Assembly: GCA_035555855.1 (NCBI GenBank)
Contig: DATMGD010000004.1
Span: forward strand, 1 to 64,000
Reading direction: 5' to 3'
From: Palsa-892 sp035555855
GTDB taxonomy: Bacteria > Pseudomonadota > Alphaproteobacteria > Rhizobiales > Xanthobacteraceae
Length of the DNA: 64,000 nt
Part shown: positions 6,960 to 14,352 of the stretch, piece after piece
How positions within the stretch are numbered: the first letter of the stretch is position 1
How the letters are laid out: each line of letters begins with the position of its first letter
The notes under the pieces: model-generated
What the model was told of the DNA's origin: nothing
The model's input: the letters and a program-made list of their open reading frames with translations, nothing else
The model's database searches: none
Made by a program: the position numbers and the translations under genes

Positions 6960-8042
6960 ATGGAAAAAATTAATGTCCGCAAGGGGAGCATGCCATCGGC
7001 ACAGCTCACCAAGGCAGAATTTGCGCGCCGCATGCGCTCGCATTTTTACGATCCGGTATTCGACAATACGGAAGCCGCAATTCAGGCGATCATCGACAAG
7101 GCTTGGTTCGTCTACGACGATTATCACAAGAGCCCGCGCACTCATCCCGCTGGTGAGGGTTTTCACGATCCTTCCTATCAGCTCTCCGACGAGTGGCGTG
7201 CTGCGCATAAAGCGGTGCAGGCCGCGGAGGCGCAGCAAAAAGATGCCAGCTCTCGCCCGCGCATTCTGCTGATCAATGGCTCGTCGCGTTCGGAGCACAG
7301 TTGCCCCGGCGAGATGTCGAAGACGTTTCGCATGACCGAAATCGCAAAAAGTGTTTTCGCGCGCGCGCCGGAGATCGTGGTCGATTTTCTGGACCTTAGC
7401 TTGCTGACCTCGCAATACGGCCGGGTGATCTATCCGTGCAAGGCCTGCGTCTCGACGGCGATGCCGCTCTGTCACTGGCCGTGCTCCTGCTATCCGAACC
7501 ACGCCATCGGCCAGGTCAACGACTGGATGAACGAGATCTACCCGATGTGGGCGGCCGCGCATGGCGTGATGATCATCTCGCCGGTTCACTGGTATCAGGC
7601 GCCGAGCGTGTTGAAATTGATGATCGACCGCCTCGTTTGCGCCGATGGCGGAAATCCCGATCCGACGACGACGCATGGCAAGCATGCCGACGAGGCAAAA
7701 CAACTCGAACTGGAAGGCTGGGACTATCCGCGCCATCTCGCCGGCAGGGTTTTTTCGGTCGTCGTGCATGGCGACGCCGCGGGCGTCGAGAATTTGCGGC
7801 GCATGCTTTCCGATTGGCTGACCGATATCGGGTTGATCCCCGCAGGCAAACGTAGCCAGCTCGATCGCTATATCGGTTACTATCGGCCCTATGCGACGAG
7901 CCATGACGACTTCGATGCGGATCGCGACTTTCAGGCCGAGGTTGAGATCGCAGCGGAAAGTCTTGTCGAAGCGGTGAAGCTCTTGCGCGCCGGCAAGCTG
8001 CCGCAGCCCGGCGCCGGTCTGCACGATCCACGCCCGAAATAA
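6960..8042 (+). CDS. Flavodoxin-fold NAD(P)H-dependent FMN reductase-like protein
   Basis: The product has 360 aa. Residues about 1-98 are an unassigned N-terminal region. From about 99 a flavodoxin-like fold begins: RILLINGSSRS (101-111) is the phosphate-binding loop for FMN, and SPVHWYQAPSVLKLMIDR (207-224) matches the flavin-ring loop of the NADPH-dependent FMN reductase family. Between them sits a cysteine-rich insertion, C160-x2-C163-x7-C171-x3-C175-x-C177. Iron-sulfur flavoproteins carry a cluster in a comparable place with different spacing, so a metal or Fe-S site is possible but unproven. It stands alone and ends directly against the convergent gene at 8043. Confidence 0.82.
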   Translation: MEKINVRKGSMPSAQLTKAEFARRMRSHFYDPVFDNTEAAIQAIIDKAWFVYDDYHKSPRTHPAGEGFHDPSYQLSDEWRAAHKAVQAAEAQQKDASSRPRILLINGSSRSEHSCPGEMSKTFRMTEIAKSVFARAPEIVVDFLDLSLLTSQYGRVIYPCKACVSTAMPLCHWPCSCYPNHAIGQVNDWMNEIYPMWAAAHGVMIISPVHWYQAPSVLKLMIDRLVCADGGNPDPTTTHGKHADEAKQLELEGWDYPRHLAGRVFSVVVHGDAAGVENLRRMLSDWLTDIGLIPAGKRSQLDRYIGYYRPYATSHDDFDADRDFQAEVEIAAESLVEAVKLLRAGKLPQPGAGLHDPRPK

Positions 8043-8759
8043 TCAAAAGCGCGTTGTCAGTTCGATCAGCCAGCCGGGCGCAAGATCAAGAAGCCTGCTT
8101 TCGATCAGCCGGTCAAAGCCGGTGAGGATCGCAACGCCAAGCGCGACAAACAGCATGCCGGCGATGCGCTTGGCATAAGGCGCGATTGCCGCGAGCCATT
8201 CGCGCCGCCTGGCGATGGCCGCGCGAGAGCCGAAAGCGAGGAGTAGCAGGATCGTTGCGGCGCCCGCGCCGAAGACAGCAAGCCGAAGTGCTGCCTGTGC
8301 GATATCGCCAGCTTGTGCGGCGAGCACGATCGCGGCACCCAGCGATGGGCCGGAACAGGGCGACCATACCGCGCCGAGCAGAAGCCCGACGGCGAATTGA
8401 CCGGCTATGCCGAAAGCGCCCATGCGGCCGGCCAGCGCTGCGCTGCCCGTGCCGATGCCGCCGAAAAGCGCCGAGAACTGCCGCTCGAAGGCGGGGATGA
8501 GCAGCGCGATGCCGATCAGGCAAAAGACGCCGCCGCCGAGCCAGCGCAGCGTCCGCTCATCGAGCCCAAGGAAGCTGCCGCTTGCCGCGATCAGTACGCC
8601 CGCCGCGGTGAAGCCCGCGATCAATCCGGCGATCAGCGCGAGCGGACCGAATTTTCCGCTGGTGAGCGCCGAGGCGAAAACGATCGGCAGCAGCGGCAGG
8701 ACGCAAGGATTGATGGTCGTGAGCGCGCCGGCAACGAACGCGAGGACGAGTGCACTCAT
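8043..8759 (-). CDS. CcdA/DsbD-type thiol-disulfide transmembrane protein
   Basis: The product has 238 aa with about six membrane helices. The two redox cysteines of the CcdA/DsbD membrane domain are visible in duplicated motifs: NPCVLP (Cys19) and SPCSGP (Cys135). These proteins pass electrons from cytoplasmic thioredoxin to periplasmic thiol partners. The gene lies 12 bp downstream of a signal-peptide-bearing thioredoxin (8772-9155) on the same strand, so the two probably form a transmembrane reducing pair, possibly for cytochrome c maturation or disulfide repair. The final target is not shown by context. Confidence 0.88.
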   Translation of the reverse strand: MSALVLAFVAGALTTINPCVLPLLPIVFASALTSGKFGPLALIAGLIAGFTAAGVLIAASGSFLGLDERTLRWLGGGVFCLIGIALLIPAFERQFSALFGGIGTGSAALAGRMGAFGIAGQFAVGLLLGAVWSPCSGPSLGAAIVLAAQAGDIAQAALRLAVFGAGAATILLLLAFGSRAAIARRREWLAAIAPYAKRIAGMLFVALGVAILTGFDRLIESRLLDLAPGWLIELTTRF

Positions 8760-8771
8760 TCGTTCGCGCCG

Positions 8772-9155
8772 TCAGAGCGCGGTTTTGATTGCTTCTTTCA
8801 GCGTCACGGGATCGGCGTTGAAGACGACACGCGCCGTCTCCTTGCCGCCCTTGAACACGAGCAGGGTGGCCCGCGTCGTGATCTTGTGCGCCTTCTGGAA
8901 ATCTTTCTCGCTGTCGTAGTCGATGCGCACCGCCTGTATTTTGGCGAAGCCCGGTTCTTTCAGCATGTCGTTCAAAACTTTTTCCTGCTGCCGGCAGGTC
9001 GAGCACCAGTCCGCGTGCACCATCGCGATCACCGGCGCGCCGCTTTCCACGGCCTGCTCGAACTTGGCCTTGTCATAGGGCGCAAAGCCCGAGAAAGCGG
9101 AAGCCGTGCCGAGCACGGCGAAAAGGGCGAAAGCGGCAATCAGCAAACGATGCAT
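8772..9155 (-). CDS. Periplasmic thioredoxin-like protein
   Basis: The product has 127 aa. The start at 9155 gives a clean Sec signal peptide (1-20, ending ASA), and GGAG-like bases lie upstream. The active site is W50-C51-S-T-C54. The fold continues with a KGGKETARVV segment, as in thioredoxins. The loop that normally holds the cis-proline (usual form xPT) reads TTRATLLVF, with Ala where Pro is expected. This is unusual, because that Pro faces the active site and controls substrate release and metal exclusion. The partner is the CcdA-like gene just downstream. Confidence 0.87.
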   Translation of the reverse strand: MHRLLIAAFALFAVLGTASAFSGFAPYDKAKFEQAVESGAPVIAMVHADWCSTCRQQEKVLNDMLKEPGFAKIQAVRIDYDSEKDFQKAHKITTRATLLVFKGGKETARVVFNADPVTLKEAIKTAL

Positions 9156-9238
9156 CGGAGGCTCCGGGGTTACGACCGGTCCTTTGTCGCCGAAATCCGG
9201 GGCGGAATAAATATCCCCGCGATCACAAACGGGAGAGT

Positions 9239-10429
9239 TCAGCCTTCCCAGGCGCGCGGCCGGTAGAAGGTATGGACGCCGATGCGGTCGATCTTGCGCA
9301 TTTCGCGCACCCAGGTCGGGCGCACCCACGAGGCATGATAGTGGGTGGCCTTGCCGATCTCGTCCAGCCACAGCTTGCCGCCGAGCATGTCGTGGGCGAT
9401 TTCCGTCGCCTGTTTCCACATATCGGGTTCTTCGACGATCAGCTTCTTGCCTTCGCAGGCGAAAGTGAACTGGCAGGCAAGGTAGCGGTTGGCGTTCTGA
9501 TAAACGACGCCGCAGATGTCGTTCGGATAGAAACCGGAGAAGGCGCGGTTGACGACGACCTGCGAGACGGCGATCTGGCCCTTCTTCACTTCGCCGCGGC
9601 TCTCGAAATAGATCGCATCGGCAAGACATTTTTCGGCCTTGGCGAGTGCCTTGCCTTTGAGGCCGAGCCGTTCGGCGGGGCTGCGCGGCTGCGCTTCCTC
9701 GCCGGTGACCTGCCCCTTGCTCGCGAGCGTCGTCGAACCCTGCTCGGGCAGCGTATTCACGTCGCCGAGCGAAGCGAGCACGATCTGATTGTGCTGAAAC
9801 GGCAGCGCCGGCAGCACCGCCGTGTCGTTGTTGAAGAACAAGCCCGTGACGCGGATCATTGAACCGTTGAGCGGTCCGACCGGATCGGAAAGTTCGGCGA
9901 GCGTGCCCGCCTGATCGGCGCGCGGCTCGGCATCATCGGCGGCTTCCGTGCTCTCAATCGGCGGCACGTCCTGGCGGATCGCATTGGCCGCATCCTGATC
10001 GGCGAGCGTTACCGTGCGCGCGGCGACGGCGGCAACGACCTTGACCGGGTTCGGCAACCGGTCGCCCTTGCTGGCGCGGTTGATCACCGCGCTCTGCGGT
10101 TCGACATATTCGTTGTATTCGCTGAAGCTCTCGGTAGCCGAGACCGTGCGGCCGATCGAGCCGGTGACTTCGGGCTCGTTCGCACGCGGGCGCAAGTTCT
10201 CGGGCAGTTCGGGGATCGCGAAGACGGAAGCGCGCGGCAGCGAGAAGGTCGCGGTGCGCAGCGCCGAGAACGACAGGAACAGGCCGTTGCGCGACGGCGC
10301 AGTCGAATGGAAAGTCAGGAGGCTTGCAAGATCCTGCTGGGCGATCTGGCCGGGCATCGCGGCATAAAGCGCAAGCGCAAGGCCGGAATGGACAGCAAAC
10401 CGCTGTCCCTTGGTACGCAACGCAACCAT
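9239..10429 (-). CDS. Cell wall hydrolase, SleB type
   Basis: The product has 396 aa from the ATG at 10429, which has GGTGGGTAAG upstream; a GTG at 10444 would add five residues. The first 280 residues are a poorly conserved, partly disordered region after a hydrophobic N-terminus. The last about 115 residues are a SleB-like hydrolase domain with the motif CLADAIYFESRGE, then AVSQVVVNR, FPTF-like CQFTFACEG and ATHYHASWV. The family cleaves peptidoglycan; in non-sporulating alphaproteobacteria it serves wall remodelling. It precedes the thioredoxin pair on the same strand but is 83 bp away. Confidence 0.88.
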   Translation of the reverse strand: MVALRTKGQRFAVHSGLALALYAAMPGQIAQQDLASLLTFHSTAPSRNGLFLSFSALRTATFSLPRASVFAIPELPENLRPRANEPEVTGSIGRTVSATESFSEYNEYVEPQSAVINRASKGDRLPNPVKVVAAVAARTVTLADQDAANAIRQDVPPIESTEAADDAEPRADQAGTLAELSDPVGPLNGSMIRVTGLFFNNDTAVLPALPFQHNQIVLASLGDVNTLPEQGSTTLASKGQVTGEEAQPRSPAERLGLKGKALAKAEKCLADAIYFESRGEVKKGQIAVSQVVVNRAFSGFYPNDICGVVYQNANRYLACQFTFACEGKKLIVEEPDMWKQATEIAHDMLGGKLWLDEIGKATHYHASWVRPTWVREMRKIDRIGVHTFYRPRAWEG

Positions 10430-10602
10430 TGAACGCTTACCCACCCTACGCAGTACACAAAGATCGCTCGCCGCTCCTCCCCGGAACGGAAAGCAACGTT
10501 CAAAAATTATCGCTGGCTTAACCTTGCTTTCAGGTTAACGAGGAGGTGGGCGGTTTCGGGGCAGTGAAAACAAAGAGTTTTTCGTCTCGCCGCGGGTCGG
10601 CC

Positions 10603-10881
10603 TCAAAATAGCCGTGCCGGCGAGCCGCTGAAAAACACGATGGCGAGAATAATGGCCATGCCGATGGCGAAGCCGATCACCCGCGTGCTCATGCCGACCA
10701 TCGTGCCGGGTGCGCCCCTGCCGCGCAGGAAGGCGATCATCTCGAAAATCAGCATGCAGCCGAGGAGCCACAGATAGGGCGGGATGCTCGCCTCGGCCGT
10801 CTCGGGTCGCGCGATGAGGAAGCCGCCGATCAGCACGCTCGCAACGAAGATCACGATGAAGAAGTAGCGATCGACCGCCAT
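10603..10881 (-). CDS. Small membrane protein, unknown
   Basis: The product has 92 aa from the start at 10881, which has a strong GGGGAGAG upstream; the frame open to 10941 adds residues without conservation signs. Three hydrophobic segments are visible (about 6-23, 36-51 and 66-84), joined by a short basic loop (RGRGAPGT). I recognise no family. It is alone on the minus strand between the hydrolase gene and the transporter terminator. Confidence 0.65.
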   Translation of the reverse strand: MAVDRYFFIVIFVASVLIGGFLIARPETAEASIPPYLWLLGCMLIFEMIAFLRGRGAPGTMVGMSTRVIGFAIGMAIILAIVFFSGSPARLF

Positions 10882-10961
10882 TTTCTCTCCCCGGGTTGGT
10901 ACGGGAGTGTGGCAGGCCGGTTCGGTAAAACCAAGCGGCACCGATTGCTTTTGGCAAAGAA

Positions 10962-10985
10962 AAAGCCCCGCCGAAGCGGGGCTTT
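10962..10985 (-). terminator. Rho-independent terminator after the TRAP-TAXI genes
   Basis: A perfect 10-bp stem (10962-10971 with 10976-10985) with a CGAA tetraloop is followed on the minus strand by a T-rich tail. It lies 22 bases past the stop of the solute-binding gene. Confidence 0.88.
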
Positions 10986-11007
10986 CGCATCTTGCCGGAT
11001 CAGGTGC

Positions 11008-11976
11008 TCAGAACTTGAGGCCCTTTTCCTTATAGTACTTGATCGCGCCGGGGTGGAACGGCACCGGCGACTTTTCGGCCTGCTGGTTGGCAAGCGAGAA
11101 GCTCTTCGCCTCGCGATGCACGGCGACGAGATCGTCGTTCTTCTCGACCATCAGCTTCACGAGCTTGTAGGCCATGTCGTCCGACATCTTGTCGTTGGTG
11201 ACGAGGATGTTCCAGACGTCGGCGTTGGCGTTGTCCTTGCCCTGGTTCGGGTAGGTCGAAGCCGGGATGGAGCCCTTCGAGTAGAGGTTACCGTACTTCT
11301 TGTTCATTGCATCGACATACTTGGCGTGGTCGATCAGCTTGATCTTCACGCCCGGTGTCGCGGCAAGATCGGTGACGCTGCCCGTCGGCAAGCCGCCGAC
11401 CCAGAAGTAGGCGTCGATCTTGCGGTCCTTGAGAGCGTTCGCGGACTCGGCAGCGCCGAGACGCTCACGCTTCATGTCCTTGTCCTTGTCGAGGCCGGCG
11501 GCTTCGATCAAGCGGAGCGCCATCACTTCGGTCGCGCCGCCCGGCGAGCCGGTCGAGACGCGCTTACCTTTGAGGTCCTCGAATTTTTCGATACCGGTGC
11601 CGTCGATCGTCACGACATGCATGCGGTTCGGGTAGAGGATCATCAGCGCGCGCAGCGGAATCTTGCCGGCGGTGAACTTGCCCTGGCCGTTCTGTGCATC
11701 GAGCGCGGCGTCGGCCATGGTGAAGCCGATTTCGCTCTTCTCGGCGCCGATCAGTTTCAGGTTGTCGACCGAACCGCCGGTGACTTCCGCGGTGGCCTGC
11801 ACGCCGAGATATTTCGAGATGACGTTGGCGAGACCGCCGCCGAGCGGGTAGTAGACGCCGCCGGTGCCGCCGGTGCCGATCGAGATCGGCTTCTGCTGGG
11901 CATTGGCTACGTTCAGGAACAGCCCGCCGCCGAGCAGCAGAACGCCGGCCGCGAACAGTTTCATGACTTTATTCAT
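11008..11976 (-). CDS. TAXI family TRAP transporter solute-binding protein
   Basis: The product has 322 aa. A signal peptide covers about 1-27 (ending ANA). The mature protein opens with ISIGTGGTGGVYYPLGGG, the hallmark of the TAXI (TRAP-associated extracytoplasmic immunogenic) binding-protein family, followed by a periplasmic binding fold with STGSPGGATEVMALRL. It captures a small organic acid or amino acid in the periplasm for the fused permease encoded 18 bp upstream (11995-14028). The ligand cannot be predicted; glutamate and related carboxylates are known for some members. Confidence 0.93.
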   Translation of the reverse strand: MNKVMKLFAAGVLLLGGGLFLNVANAQQKPISIGTGGTGGVYYPLGGGLANVISKYLGVQATAEVTGGSVDNLKLIGAEKSEIGFTMADAALDAQNGQGKFTAGKIPLRALMILYPNRMHVVTIDGTGIEKFEDLKGKRVSTGSPGGATEVMALRLIEAAGLDKDKDMKRERLGAAESANALKDRKIDAYFWVGGLPTGSVTDLAATPGVKIKLIDHAKYVDAMNKKYGNLYSKGSIPASTYPNQGKDNANADVWNILVTNDKMSDDMAYKLVKLMVEKNDDLVAVHREAKSFSLANQQAEKSPVPFHPGAIKYYKEKGLKF

Positions 11977-11994
11977 CGATAACTTCCTCCCTAC

Positions 11995-14028
11995 TTACTG
12001 GCTGACTTCTTTTAGCGGAGTATGCCAATACTTCTGCCTTAACAGCAATGCCGCCGTGATTGCGAGTCCGATCGGCGCGGGCGAGGGCAGATCGTACCCG
12101 GTGAGCTTTTCGGCGAGCGCCTCGATCAGGCTCGGGAAAACCAGCAGCAACCCGCCGAACAGCCACAGGATGCGTTCCCATCCCGGCGTCCGGTGCAGCG
12201 CCCAGTTCTGTGCTGCGACCGCGAGCGCGGCAAGGCCGATCGCGGTTTTCGCGACGATCCAGACGATATTCCACATATCGCCGCCTGCCGGGATCTTGAG
12301 CAGAAGCCCGATGCCGTTCGGATCGAGCACGAAGACGAACGGCACGAGGAAGGCCGGCAGCGTGTATTTCCAAGCCTGCAGCGTCGTCTTGTAGGGATCG
12401 CCGCCGGTGATCGCGGCCGCCGCGAACGGCGAGAGCGCGGTCGGCGGCGAGACTTCCGAGAGCACCGCGTAATAGAAAATGAACATGTGCGCGGCGAAAT
12501 CAGGAACGCCGAGCTTCGTCAGCGCGGGCGCTGCGATCACGGCGCAGATGATGTAGGACGCCGTCACCGGCACCGCGAGACCGATCACCCAGACGATCAG
12601 CGCAGTGTAGATCGCAGTGAGCAGCAGGCTGCCGCCGGCGTAATCGATGACGATCGACGAGAACTTCAGCCCCAATCCCGTGAGCGTGACGATGCCGACG
12701 ATGATGCCGGCGGAAGCGCAGGTCGTCGCGGCGGTGAGCACCCCGATCGTGCCATCGGAAAGCGTCTTGACGAGCTTCTTCGGCCACAGCGAAGTTTCAG
12801 GAGTGAGGAAGCTCGTCGCAAAAACGATGATCGTCGAATAGAACACCGCGAGCGTGGAGGAATAACCCCACAGCATGAATACGATGATCATGAGCAGCGA
12901 CGAGAAGTGGAACCAGTAGCGCTTGGTCATCTCGCGGAGCGTCAGCTCGGGCGTGTAGGGCACCATGCGCGCACCAAAACGTTTGGCGTCGAGCTCGACC
13001 ATGATGAGCAGCGAGAAGTAATAGAGACAGGTCGGGATGGTCGCCATCCAGATGACGTCGAGATAGCTGATCTTCAGAAACTCGGCGATGATGAAGGCAG
13101 CGGCGCCCAGCACCGGCGGCGACAGGATCGCACCCAGGCCGCCCGCGGCAAGTAGGCCGCCCGCGGCGTTCTTCTCGAAGCCCGCGCGCGCCATCATCGG
13201 ATAAGCGACGGCGCCGATCGTCACCGTCGTCGCGACGCCCGAGCCCGACGGGCCGCCGAGCAGGAACGACGACATCACGACCGTGCGGCCGGCGCTGTTC
13301 GGCTTGTTGCCGAGCACGCCGAGCGAGAAATCGATGAAGAACTTGCCCGCGCCCGAATTGGCGAGGAACGCGCCGTAGATCGTGAACAGGATGATGAGCG
13401 TTGCCGAGACATCGACCGGCGAGCCGAAGATGCCCTCAAGCGTGATGAACAGATGCCCGACGATGCGCGAGAAATCGTAGGCACGATGCGTCCACGGCGC
13501 CGGCAGATAGGGGCCGTAGAGCGCGTACATGATGAACAGCACGCAGATGATCGGCACGATGATGCCGGTCGTGCGGCGCGTGGCTTCCAGCAGGATAATG
13601 ATGAAGATGACGCCAAGAATGGTGTCGGTCTGGTTTGGCACCGCGGCGCGGTCGAGGAAATCGTCGCCGCCTTGCAGCGCGTAAACCAGTACGCCGATCG
13701 CGGTGAGGCCGATCAGGACGTCCCACCAGCGGATCTTGTTCCGGAAGCGCTGGGCCATCGGAAACAGGAGGAAGCAGAGAAAGAGGACGAAGCCGACGTG
13801 GATGTAGCGCAGCTCTTGCGTCGGCACGATGTCGTAGGCGGCATAGAGATGGAAGAGCGAACAGATGACGGCGATCGTCGTGACGATGGTGCCGGCCCAG
13901 CCCGAGAGCCGGTTGGCTGCACCTTCTTCTTCCTCGATGAAGGCCTCGGCCTTCTTCAGTGCTTCTTCGGAAACTTCCGTAACGTCGGGCGGCCCACCCT
14001 CTGAGGTGAGTCTAGGCGTGTCGGTCAT
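11995..14028 (-). CDS. TRAP transporter permease, fused DctQ-DctM (4TMS/12TMS) type
   Basis: The product has 677 aa. A charged N-terminal stretch (about 1-40) leads into a small four-helix membrane part (about 45-170), followed by the large DctM-like part with about 12 helices. Typical signatures are GGPSGSGVATTVTIGAVAYP and the mirrored C-terminal SEVSPPTALSPFAAAAITGG. It uses an ion gradient for uptake in the inner membrane together with the TAXI binding protein encoded next. A long AT-richer gap upstream (14029-14352) is the likely promoter region. Confidence 0.95.
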   Translation of the reverse strand: MTDTPRLTSEGGPPDVTEVSEEALKKAEAFIEEEEGAANRLSGWAGTIVTTIAVICSLFHLYAAYDIVPTQELRYIHVGFVLFLCFLLFPMAQRFRNKIRWWDVLIGLTAIGVLVYALQGGDDFLDRAAVPNQTDTILGVIFIIILLEATRRTTGIIVPIICVLFIMYALYGPYLPAPWTHRAYDFSRIVGHLFITLEGIFGSPVDVSATLIILFTIYGAFLANSGAGKFFIDFSLGVLGNKPNSAGRTVVMSSFLLGGPSGSGVATTVTIGAVAYPMMARAGFEKNAAGGLLAAGGLGAILSPPVLGAAAFIIAEFLKISYLDVIWMATIPTCLYYFSLLIMVELDAKRFGARMVPYTPELTLREMTKRYWFHFSSLLMIIVFMLWGYSSTLAVFYSTIIVFATSFLTPETSLWPKKLVKTLSDGTIGVLTAATTCASAGIIVGIVTLTGLGLKFSSIVIDYAGGSLLLTAIYTALIVWVIGLAVPVTASYIICAVIAAPALTKLGVPDFAAHMFIFYYAVLSEVSPPTALSPFAAAAITGGDPYKTTLQAWKYTLPAFLVPFVFVLDPNGIGLLLKIPAGGDMWNIVWIVAKTAIGLAALAVAAQNWALHRTPGWERILWLFGGLLLVFPSLIEALAEKLTGYDLPSPAPIGLAITAALLLRQKYWHTPLKEVSQ

Positions 14029-14352
14029 CGTGGCGTCCCCCAGCGTGTGCGCGCCTGTGCGGCGCGCGCTTATTGATTTTGCTTATCCCTCGATGGGAGC
14101 GTATCGCCCGATGCGCGAAAAGGCAAAATTCTCAATTGGCGAAAGCAATTACAAACGTGGAAAATTACTGGCGCGATGAAAATTCTGCTCGCGCGCAGTG
14201 CACAATCCGCGAGACCGGAACAAGCCTTTCGCAAAATTTGCTACTTTGGTTGGCTGCCGGCATCGCGTGCATGCCGAATATTTCGGCGCTCGCATCCGCA
14301 ATGAATCACTTGCCGCAAGCCGGCTTGATGCCGGCTTGCGCAATGTTGACGG
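14029..14352. other. Intergenic region between ppdK and the TRAP genes
   Basis: This 324-bp stretch has no credible gene. Bases about 14115-14180 are richer in A and T than the surroundings and probably hold the promoter for the minus-strand TRAP operon. The hairpin after ppdK (14314-14340) is listed apart. I see no clear operator. Confidence 0.5.
14314..14340 (-). terminator. Hairpin downstream of ppdK
   Basis: A perfect 11-bp stem (14314-14324 with 14330-14340) with a 5-nt loop lies 12 bases past the ppdK stop. On the minus strand no T-run follows, so termination would be weak or Rho-assisted; it may protect the 3' end of the transcript instead. Confidence 0.5.
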
